Positions 5,754 to 12,248 of a stretch of DNA of 24,260 nt are shown here, one piece after another. A program made the position numbers and the translations under genes. The notes under the pieces are model-generated. The model had not been told where the DNA came from. It did no database searches and saw nothing but the letters and a program-made list of their open reading frames with translations. Position 1 is the stretch's first letter. Every line of letters begins with the position of its first letter. The DNA is from a virus. Location: the IMG/VR virus record IMGVR_UViG_3300018080_000585, positions 1 to 24,260 of that record, one strand, 5' to 3'.

Positions 5754-6620
5754 ATGGATGACAATGTGAACAACGACCAAGGACAACAGGATCAGGGCGG
5801 TCAGCCCCAAGGAACGCCTCCGCCTGCGGCGATAGTTGGCGCCGACGGCAAGTTCCGCGAGAATTGGCGGGAAGCCTTACCGGAGGATATCCGCGGCGAG
5901 AAGGTGTTCGAGCGGGCGAAGGATTGGGAAGGCTTGATGCGCACTACCGCAAGTGCTCAGCGGATGGTTGGCATGGACAAAATCGCAATCCCCAACGCCG
6001 AAAGCGGAGATGACGTATGGGATGCATACTATCGTGCTGGTGGTCGGCCGGAAACGGCGGCTGAGTACAACATCCAGCGGCCGGAACAATTCCCGGAGGA
6101 CCACTGGTCCGACGAGAGGGCCAACGCCTTTGGCGAGATATTCCACAAGATCGGGCTGAACAAAAAGCAGGTGGATACGATCCTTGCGGCGTACCACGAG
6201 GATTTGGGCAGGCAGATCACCGGCCGGCAGGATGCTGAGCGGTTGGAGTTGGAGAAGCTACAAGGCGACTTGACCGCCAAGTGGGGCAACCAGTTCGAGT
6301 CCAAGAAGCACCAAGGCAATCTTGCCATAGAGCGCGGTGCCGAGGATGCCGAGCACAAGCAGAGGCTTGTGGAAAAATACGGCAATGACCCGGATTTCAT
6401 ACTGTTTGCGTCCAATCTTGGCGCCAAGTACATGGAAGCGTCGGGGTATAAGCCGCAAGGCGCGCCTACGATGAGCACATCTGAGATAGATGCCAAGATA
6501 TCGGAAGTGATGAGCGGTGAGGCGTTTATGCAGCGCAATCACCCACAACATAAACTTGCAATAGAGAGAGTAAGCCAATTACATAAAGATAAAGCCGCCT
6601 TGGCCGGACAACCTGGATAG
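5754..6620 (+). CDS. Capsid assembly scaffolding protein
   Basis: The 288-residue protein should line the inside of the procapsid and leave before or during packaging. It opens with a Gln/Asp/Gly/Pro-rich disordered region (about 1-25). Next comes GKFRENWREALPEDIRG, a motif I know from podovirus and other scaffold-type proteins, and a stretch of predicted amphipathic helices (about 115-210, rich in Glu, Lys and Gln). A basic, helical C-terminus (IERVSQLHKDKAAL) follows; in T7-like scaffolds this end binds the coat protein. The place directly before the major capsid gene fits T7 gp9. The start is fixed by AAGGAG six bases upstream. The call is from composition, motif and synteny. Confidence 0.8.
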   Translation: MDDNVNNDQGQQDQGGQPQGTPPPAAIVGADGKFRENWREALPEDIRGEKVFERAKDWEGLMRTTASAQRMVGMDKIAIPNAESGDDVWDAYYRAGGRPETAAEYNIQRPEQFPEDHWSDERANAFGEIFHKIGLNKKQVDTILAAYHEDLGRQITGRQDAERLELEKLQGDLTAKWGNQFESKKHQGNLAIERGAEDAEHKQRLVEKYGNDPDFILFASNLGAKYMEASGYKPQGAPTMSTSEIDAKISEVMSGEAFMQRNHPQHKLAIERVSQLHKDKAALAGQPG

Positions 6621-6762
6621 ACCCGGCCAAAGGTTACATATATCGGGACAACCTCTGCAAAGGGAACCCAACCAACCTTGGTTGGAAAGACCCCATCGTG
6701 GACAACCTTTCCTACCGCAACAGTTTACGGACATTTTGTTGTGTTAAAGAAAGGGAACCACG
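6621..6762 (+). promoter_or_regulatory. Structured leader of the major capsid gene
   Basis: This 142-base gap holds no supported gene. GGACAACCT occurs at 6646-6654 and 6700-6708, with a further copy at 6606-6614 in the end of the scaffold gene. A short palindrome lies at 6672-6685 (CCAACC-TT-GGTTGG). CCATCGTGG at 6693-6701 is exactly complementary to CCACGATGG at 6758-6766, which includes the capsid ATG. The ribosome binding site is AAGGG at 6751-6755. No convincing -35/-10 pair or U-tract terminator is visible. Confidence 0.45.
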
Positions 6763-7722
6763 ATGGCAATCACACTATCGAGCGGCATACCTACATGGTT
6801 TATTGACCAGTTTGCCAATACCCTGTACCACGTATGCCAGCAGAAGGAATCGAAATTCGGCATGGCCGTCCGTGTCGAGCCGGTGTTGAACGCTGAGGAC
6901 AAGGCGTTTGACATGATGAGCAGCCTCAGCCTTGAGGAAAAGACCGGGCGTAACGTCCAGACTCCGACCACTGACCCGACCACTCAGAGACGCTGGGTCA
7001 ATACCACGCCGTATCACAATGCGGTGCTGTATGACAAGGATGACGATCTTAACATGATCGTTGATCCGACCAGCGACTTTGTGACTGCGTTCAGGCAGGC
7101 GGTCAACCGCAAGAAGGATGACATCATCCTTGCTGCGTTCGAGGCAAGCGTTACCAGCGGTCGCAGGGCCGGCAGTTCAATCACCTGGGCCAACCAGGAC
7201 GGCGACGTGAAGTACACCTCCACCAGCGGCGGGCGGACTATTCCGCACGACTGTTCCGAGGGCAACTGCTCCAGTTCGGACACCGGCATGACCGTAGAGA
7301 AGGTCGAGCTAATCAAAGAGTACATGAACATGAACGATGTCGATGAGGACATCCCTCTTTGGTGCGCGATCTCTCCGCGTCAGGCTACGCAACTGTTCGG
7401 GCAGGAGGAGTACGTCAACATTGACTATGCCCAGAACAAGCCGCTGGCGACCGGCAGAGTGCTGCGTAACTGGCACGGGCTAAACTGGATCGTATCAACC
7501 AAGATCGTCGCTGGTTCGTTAAACGACGTTGACGGCGATACGAGCGTTTACGAGTGCTGGGCATGGGCGCAGGACGGCATAATCCTGGGTGTTCAGGACG
7601 CCGTATCCGTCCAGATTTCAGAGCGTAGCGATCTGTCTTACAGCCAGCAGGTGTACGTCCACATGAACATGGGCGCCATGCGGATGGACGAGGATAAAGT
7701 TGTCAAGATCGAATGTCAGTAA
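6763..7722 (+). CDS. Major capsid protein (HK97-fold type)
   Basis: The 319-residue protein is the likely main shell subunit. It lacks a long pro-region, as expected when a separate scaffold gene exists. Segments I associate with podovirus coat proteins are the N-terminal WFIDQFANTLYHVCQQKESKF, the long helix FVTAFRQAVNRKKDDIILAAF, and the later CAISPRQATQLFGQEEY. The latter is followed by DYAQNKPLATGRVLRNW and a C-terminal strand region (YVHMNMGAMRMDEDKVVKI). Three stop codons follow in a row (TAA TAA TGA, 7720-7728), as suits a very highly translated gene. Position after the scaffold agrees with T7 gp10. The fold assignment is from family knowledge, not computed. Confidence 0.87.
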   Translation: MAITLSSGIPTWFIDQFANTLYHVCQQKESKFGMAVRVEPVLNAEDKAFDMMSSLSLEEKTGRNVQTPTTDPTTQRRWVNTTPYHNAVLYDKDDDLNMIVDPTSDFVTAFRQAVNRKKDDIILAAFEASVTSGRRAGSSITWANQDGDVKYTSTSGGRTIPHDCSEGNCSSSDTGMTVEKVELIKEYMNMNDVDEDIPLWCAISPRQATQLFGQEEYVNIDYAQNKPLATGRVLRNWHGLNWIVSTKIVAGSLNDVDGDTSVYECWAWAQDGIILGVQDAVSVQISERSDLSYSQQVYVHMNMGAMRMDEDKVVKIECQ

Positions 7723-7725
7723 TAA

Positions 7726-7741
7726 TGATGGTACGCCATCA
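7726..7741 (+). terminator. Small hairpin after the major capsid gene
   Basis: TGATGG-TACG-CCATCA forms a six-base stem with a four-base loop just after the capsid stop codons. No U tract follows, so it is more likely an mRNA-stabilising or processing hairpin than a full terminator. Confidence 0.3.
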
Positions 7742-7758
7742 AATAATGGAGAAACCAA

Positions 7759-8556
7759 ATGAGTTATGACAGTTACAATTTCAGTTACCGCAGAAACAAG
7801 ATCAAGGAGCCTTCGCAGCTATTGACCAGTTGCGACATCTTCACTCCGACCAGCGACCAGAAGTTCATGCTCGGTTGCATCTTGGAGCTGAACGACGGCA
7901 GGGCCTTCCGGTACTGCAAGGCCGGTTCTGTGGCCTTGACCCGGGCGCTTATGAACGCCAGTGAAGCTCCGAGCGCCAACGGCCTTGAGATAGTCCAAAC
8001 CGGCTACACCGGCTCGGTCGGCGATAAGAAGTTCAACATACTTCTTACCACCAGCCATAACTACTCCGATAGCGAGCTTGTTGACGGCTTTCTGTACATG
8101 AACAAGAGCGATACCGCCGGTAGTACCGTGGGCGACTATTACGTCATCAAGGACAACAAGATCATCACCGACGACACCGTCATGCAGATCGAGCTTGCCG
8201 ACGAAACCGGCCTTCGTACCGCTTTTGTGGCTACCGATGAACTCAGCGTCATCAAGAACCCGTTCCGCGATGTCGTGGTCAATCCGACTACGCAGGCGGC
8301 GATGGTTGTTGGTGTGAACGTTGTAGACGTGACGGCCGATTACTACTTCTGGGCGCAGTTCAGGGGCATTTGTGCCTTGATCGTTGACGCGAGCGATACA
8401 GTGGTCATCGGCGAGCCGATAGGCAAGGCCGGAACCGCGGGGACGGCTGGTGCTGGTGGCTTGATCGCCAACGACGGCACCGACTGCACCTGGGGCACGG
8501 TCGTAACCGTCGGTGATGGGGGCGAGCCGTCACTGGTCAACTTGATGATACCGTAA
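7759..8556 (+). CDS. Probable capsid decoration or auxiliary structural protein
   Basis: The 265-residue protein is beta-rich with little charge clustering. It has repeated short strands, a region reading GVNVVDVTADYYFWAQFRG, and a Gly/Ala/Thr turn-rich loop (GKAGTAGTAGAGG). Its end, VVTVGDGGEPSLVNLMIP, is typical of the outer-surface or spike proteins that follow the major capsid gene in many environmental phages. I do not recognise a named family. There is no signal peptide. GGAG at 7748-7751 sets the start. Position directly behind the capsid gene suggests a head-stabilising or decoration role (inference). Confidence 0.6.
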   Translation: MSYDSYNFSYRRNKIKEPSQLLTSCDIFTPTSDQKFMLGCILELNDGRAFRYCKAGSVALTRALMNASEAPSANGLEIVQTGYTGSVGDKKFNILLTTSHNYSDSELVDGFLYMNKSDTAGSTVGDYYVIKDNKIITDDTVMQIELADETGLRTAFVATDELSVIKNPFRDVVVNPTTQAAMVVGVNVVDVTADYYFWAQFRGICALIVDASDTVVIGEPIGKAGTAGTAGAGGLIANDGTDCTWGTVVTVGDGGEPSLVNLMIP

Positions 8557-8577
8557 ATTGACGAAAGGAATAAAACC

Positions 8578-10089
8578 ATGAAAACGCTTATTTTATGGGC
8601 TGCCATACTAAGCTTGGTGTTTTCTCCTGTCGCCTGGGCCAGACCGATATCCGGTGCGACCACATCGATCAAGATGGGTTCGTTTACCGGCCCTGTCGAC
8701 GGCGCGGCACAGGATGACAACGTCAAGGCTTCACTGGACCTTGCCCATACAGACCTGGACGCCGGCTTGGCCTACAACGTGGATGTTCTTGGCCTGCTTG
8801 GCTTGGGCGGCGTCGCTACCGTTTGGTACGTGGACAGCGCCGAGGCTACCGGCACTGAGGACGGCACCTCGTGGGCTACGGCCACCGATACGCTGGATGA
8901 GGCAATCAGCTTGGCTGGTGTTGTGGCCGACGATGCGGATATAATTCTTGTCGCCGCCGGCCACTCTGAAACGCTTACTGCCGCTGATGGCGTCGATTGC
9001 GATGTTGCAGGCATAACGATAATCGGGCTTGGCAATGGCGAGAATAGACCGCTGTTCGATTACACCAACGCCAATGGCGAGTTCGTTATCGGGACTGACG
9101 ATGTCGCGATCCACAACTTGCAGTTTTTGGCCAATGTGACCGATGTTACCACGGCGATAAATGTGGAGACTGGTTCGGAGAACTTTGTTATAGACAACTG
9201 TCGGTTCTACGTGGATTCGACTGGTACGGACGAGTTTACCGATGCCATAACCACCACTGCCGACTGTGATAACGGTCGCATTACCAATTGCCGGTTCGAG
9301 ATGGGCGCCGGTGGTGCCGATGCTGCCATTCAGAATGTGGGCTGTGACTACCTTGAAATCTCTGGCAATATCATAACTGGAGATTACGCGACTGCGTGTA
9401 TTGAGGACAAGACGACCGCATCTATCTGGGTCACGATCAAGGACAACGTTCTTGTCAACGGCACAGTGGGCGGTGCGGCGGGCCTTAATGCGGTTGCCTG
9501 TATTTCATTGAAGGCCGATACCGCCGCGATGATCGTCAATAACAGCGTGGCCTGTAACGTAGCTACGCCGGACTTGTCGATTGTTGCTGCTGACGGTTTC
9601 CTGTTTAACAACATTTATAACGAAACCGAAGGCGGCGATAGCGGTGGCCAGTTGGTCGGCACCAGGGCTGGACAGACTTATACGGCCACAAAGACTGCAA
9701 CGTCTGATGATGACGATCTGTTCGATGTTGACGGCGGGCCTATTCTAATCACCAGCTTTACTGGCGTTGTGACAACTCAGATTGGGGCTGTCGCTAATGC
9801 TCTTTCAATTACGCTGGATGCTGATAGCGGCTGGATTGACTCTGACTTCAGTACAGCCGTCGAGCTAAACGGGGATGTGGCTGGGACGCGGTATGTTTTT
9901 TCAGATGCCGATGAGTCGGTCTTAACGCCAATATCCGACACCAATGGTAACACCAACTCCATGCGACAGTGGTATTGCGGCGAAGGCATGATTGAGCAGG
10001 TCAACGGCGGCGCTGGTACGACCGGTGCGATTAAGTGGTATATGACTTACATACCATTTGATGACGGCACTACTGTGACGCCACAGTAA
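8578..10089 (+). CDS. Beta-helix protein with an N-terminal signal peptide
   Basis: The 503-residue product begins with a classical Sec signal: MKTL, a hydrophobic core, then AWA at 19-21 as a likely cleavage site. A strand after GGVATVWYVDSAEATGTEDG leads to SWATATDTLDEAI, the usual entry to a parallel beta-helix. From about 120 to 350 there are irregular turns with N-rich corners (FVIDNCRFYV, GRITNCRFEM, LEISGNIITGDY, VTIKDNVLVNG, AMIVNNSV), as in pectate-lyase-like folds. The C-terminal 140 residues are a separate beta domain. No catalytic residues can be assigned. AAAGGA at 8564-8569 sets the start, and a stable hairpin follows the gene. It could be a virion glycan-binding protein or a secreted, envelope-acting one. 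Export by a structural-cluster protein is unusual. Confidence 0.65.
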   Translation: MKTLILWAAILSLVFSPVAWARPISGATTSIKMGSFTGPVDGAAQDDNVKASLDLAHTDLDAGLAYNVDVLGLLGLGGVATVWYVDSAEATGTEDGTSWATATDTLDEAISLAGVVADDADIILVAAGHSETLTAADGVDCDVAGITIIGLGNGENRPLFDYTNANGEFVIGTDDVAIHNLQFLANVTDVTTAINVETGSENFVIDNCRFYVDSTGTDEFTDAITTTADCDNGRITNCRFEMGAGGADAAIQNVGCDYLEISGNIITGDYATACIEDKTTASIWVTIKDNVLVNGTVGGAAGLNAVACISLKADTAAMIVNNSVACNVATPDLSIVAADGFLFNNIYNETEGGDSGGQLVGTRAGQTYTATKTATSDDDDLFDVDGGPILITSFTGVVTTQIGAVANALSITLDADSGWIDSDFSTAVELNGDVAGTRYVFSDADESVLTPISDTNGNTNSMRQWYCGEGMIEQVNGGAGTTGAIKWYMTYIPFDDGTTVTPQ

Positions 10090-10106
10090 CTTGTTTTTTT
10101 GGGTTT

Positions 10107-10124
10107 GGGGGGCAACCGCCCCCC
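10107..10124 (+). terminator. Strong GC hairpin, candidate terminator
   Basis: GGGGGGCAACCGCCCCCC folds into a seven-base all-GC stem with loop AACC. Outer GGG (10101-10103) and CCC (10127-10129) can extend it across a mismatch. TTTATT follows at 10131-10136. The U tract is short and four C residues intervene, so termination may be partial. It separates the secreted beta-helix gene from the following small gene. Confidence 0.5.
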
Positions 10125-10149
10125 GGCCCCTTTATTAAGGGCGAGAATA

Positions 10150-10539
10150 ATGGCAACAGGCGACGAAACCATTGTGGAAACAAGCAATACGATTGCTTCA
10201 ATCCGCAGAAAAAAAGATGATAACGTATGGGAGATAACGGCAACCGCCACCCATGACGCCGACGATACCGGCGACGTGACGCTATCTGTGCCGATAAATG
10301 GCATCTTGCAAAAGGTCATTCTTGTCGTGCCGAATTTCACCAATGCGATTACCGGGCAAGTACAGATCAATGACAACGCGGATGTAACCATATTTGACTC
10401 TGGCGAGCAGGCTAAAAACGCGACATATACCTTCAATGTATCCGAGCCTCTTTCGGGCACGATTGATATCGTTGTTGGTGTGAGCGGCGCAGCCGGGGGC
10501 ACGGGCGGCTCCATTGTCGTATATTTGCGGGGTGTATGA
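10150..10539 (+). CDS. Hypothetical small beta-sandwich structural protein
   Basis: I chose the ATG at 10150 because AAGGG (10138-10142) lies 7 bases upstream. The earlier in-frame starts fall in the hairpin and give an Arg/Pro-rich N-terminus out of character. The 129-residue product is nearly all beta: DGTIVETSN-like opening, ITATATHDADDTGDVTLSVP, GTIDIVVGVSGAAGG and VVYLRGV. It resembles accessory tail or fibre proteins rather than an enzyme. No family is recognised. Its stop overlaps the LamG-like gene start (ATGATGA), so the two are probably made together. Confidence 0.6.
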   Translation: MATGDETIVETSNTIASIRRKKDDNVWEITATATHDADDTGDVTLSVPINGILQKVILVVPNFTNAITGQVQINDNADVTIFDSGEQAKNATYTFNVSEPLSGTIDIVVGVSGAAGGTGGSIVVYLRGV

Positions 10540-11246
10540 TGAAATACATACAGCCTCGGCCCAGATATGGGTCCGATTGTGTATTGTATCTTGACTTTGA
10601 GCAGGCTCTTACATCAACGCTGGTGCAGGACTTAAGTCCGTATGGCAATCATTCCACGCTTGCCGGCGGGACCGGCACGCCTACGCTGGCCTACCCGGGC
10701 GCGTCTTTTGCTGTCGCTAATACGCAATACATCAACGCGGACGGTGTCGTGGCGGACACTTCCTCTGCAACGGCGGGAACCTTGGCGGCTTGGGTGAAGG
10801 CCGATAATACTGCGGCGTGGAAGGATGTCGTCACCTTTGGAGATACTGATGCTGTTGAGTATATCGTTTTATCGGTTGCCGATGACGAGCAATTAACGGC
10901 CATTTGCTATGATGAGGCCGCGCAAAAGTGGTATCTGGAAACAGATTCGGCGGTGTCAACGGGTACGTGGATTCATGTGGCGGTAACTCATGACGGGACT
11001 GCCCCTGTTTTGTATGTGGATGGCACTGCGGTGGCCCAGACATTCTTGGCCGAGGATGACAAGACCGTATGGCTAAGCGACTGTGCTGGCATTGACAATT
11101 GCCGCATAGGCGCAACGTTCAATAATAGCACAGATAGCCAATATTTCAGCGGCTCGATCGGCGATGTGATGATTTACAAGCGGGCGCTGTCCGCGGCGGA
11201 GATACTCAGCCTCTATTACCTGACAAGATGGAGGTACAGCACATAA
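10536..11246 (+). CDS. LamG/concanavalin-A-like lectin domain protein
   Basis: The 236-residue protein is one jelly-roll domain. YLDFEQALTSTLVQDLSPYG gives the first strands and the 'D.S..GN' signature. TLAAWVKAD, GTWIHVAVTHDGTAPVLYVDG and the closing GDVMIYKRALSAAEILSLY are classic Laminin_G_3 markers. Such domains bind sugars or proteins. In a phage tail cluster the likely task is contact with host surface glycans or attachment to a fibre. There is no signal peptide. ATG at 10536 or the adjacent ATG at 10539 may be used. The fold is well supported; the ligand is unknown. Confidence 0.82.
   Translation: MMKYIQPRPRYGSDCVLYLDFEQALTSTLVQDLSPYGNHSTLAGGTGTPTLAYPGASFAVANTQYINADGVVADTSSATAGTLAAWVKADNTAAWKDVVTFGDTDAVEYIVLSVADDEQLTAICYDEAAQKWYLETDSAVSTGTWIHVAVTHDGTAPVLYVDGTAVAQTFLAEDDKTVWLSDCAGIDNCRIGATFNNSTDSQYFSGSIGDVMIYKRALSAAEILSLYYLTRWRYST
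11230..11235 (+). promoter_or_regulatory. Ribosome binding site deciding the tail tube A start
   Basis: GGAGGT lies 10 bases before ATG 11246. The alternative in-frame ATG at 11228 overlaps this element and lacks an upstream site, so 11246 is preferred. Confidence 0.6.
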
Positions 11247-11872
11247 TGTCTGCAACAGATATATGTAACATGGCATTGGGCTGGCTTGGTGCCAAGCGGA
11301 TAACCAGCCTCGATGACGGCTCGGTGCAGGCGATTCACTGCAAGCTGCACTACGAGCAGACGCGAGATGCTTTGCTTCGCAGCCATTGGTGGCGGTTCGC
11401 CTCGGCGCGGGCATCACTGTCACAGGATACCGACACGCCGGACTTCGAGTATGACTACCAGTACAGCCTGCCGAGTGATTTCTTGCGGCTAAAGAGCGTG
11501 TTCAGCGAGAACGGCACGGCCACCGAAAACACCAGGTACAGCTATGCAATCGAGGGCAACAAGATACTGACCGATGACGAGGAAAGCGACAATACCCTTG
11601 ATATCCGGTACATCAAGCGGGTGACGGATACTGCGCAGTTTGACCCGCTATTTACGGAGGTCTTAATACTCAAACTTGCCTTGAAGCTGGTAGGCCCATT
11701 GGATGCCGGTCAGGCTACCAGAGAAAATATCCTCAACGAGTTGAAGCTTGTCATGCCTCGTGTACGGGCGCTTGACCGGCAGGAAACGCAGGCTATCGGC
11801 CGACTGAACAACAGGCCGTGGACCGAGGCCAGGCTGCAAGGCGGCGGGATGTGGAGGCAGGATCGTGTCTGA
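11246..11872 (+). CDS. Tail tubular protein A (T7 gp11-like adaptor)
   Basis: The 208-residue protein should form the ring between portal and nozzle. It begins MSATDICNMALGWLGAKRI, the usual N-terminus of the family ('ICN.AL..LG...I.S'). This is followed by LHYEQTRDALLRSHWWRFA, PDFEYDYQYSLPSDFLRL, and a central IEGNKILTDDEE before TLDIRYIKRV. These are all hallmarks of gp11-type gatekeepers. The helical end (about 140-208) matches too. The stop of the LamG-like gene overlaps its ATG (TAATG). Placement upstream of the gp12-like gene is as in T7, with one small gene inserted between. Confidence 0.9.
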   Translation: MSATDICNMALGWLGAKRITSLDDGSVQAIHCKLHYEQTRDALLRSHWWRFASARASLSQDTDTPDFEYDYQYSLPSDFLRLKSVFSENGTATENTRYSYAIEGNKILTDDEESDNTLDIRYIKRVTDTAQFDPLFTEVLILKLALKLVGPLDAGQATRENILNELKLVMPRVRALDRQETQAIGRLNNRPWTEARLQGGGMWRQDRV

Positions 11873-12248
11873 CGAGATACGGCACAACTACTTCAGCGGC
11901 GAAACGCTGTACGCCTGCCGGTTCGATACCGATGGCACTGTTTTTTTGACCGATGGATCATCCTCGGAGGCATGGGGTACCGGCGCAAGCGATGCCGATA
12001 CGTATGATGTCGCGCTGACCGAGGACGGTTCCGGCGGGCATTATGTGGGCGATTTTGACGCATCCGGCAACATTGCCGCCGGGGTGTATCAGGTGGCGAT
12101 ATACCTGCAAGCTGGGGCGAATCCGGCGGATAGCGACGTGTGCATCGGCCAGGGTGAAATATCCTGGGACGGCACGGCGGAGGTGACCGAGCTTGGCATC
12201 TCCGGCGAGCAGGCTAAAGCAGTAAACGTTTATGGGCCTGGTGAATGA
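11865..12248 (+). CDS. Conserved small phage tail-region protein of unknown function
   Basis: The GTG at 11865 is preceded by GGAGG at 11853-11857 and overlaps the tail tube A stop. The 127-residue product reads ETLYACRFDTDGTVFLTDGS, then TYDVALTEDGSGGHYVGDF, then AAGVYQVAIYLQAGANPAD, and ends near IGQGEISWDGTAEV. I remember this pattern ('G.TLYA...DG.VW....... Y.I.LTE.G.SG.Y.GDFP..I..G.Y.V..Y...G..P...D..IG.G...WDG') from many environmental phage proteins. It is a small beta-sandwich with no established function. Lying between the two tail tube genes, it is probably a tail or fibre-attachment component. Confidence 0.68.
   Translation: MSDEIRHNYFSGETLYACRFDTDGTVFLTDGSSSEAWGTGASDADTYDVALTEDGSGGHYVGDFDASGNIAAGVYQVAIYLQAGANPADSDVCIGQGEISWDGTAEVTELGISGEQAKAVNVYGPGE

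Noticed and set aside
6698-6889. GTG-started ORF overlapping the capsid start
   Set aside because: It overlaps the capsid N-terminus in another frame, has no ribosome site and no protein-like pattern. The region is better read as a leader.
10099-10149. Upstream in-frame extension of the 10150 gene
   Set aside because: It would start inside the GC hairpin and add an Arg/Pro-rich peptide. ATG 10150 has AAGGG at a proper distance.
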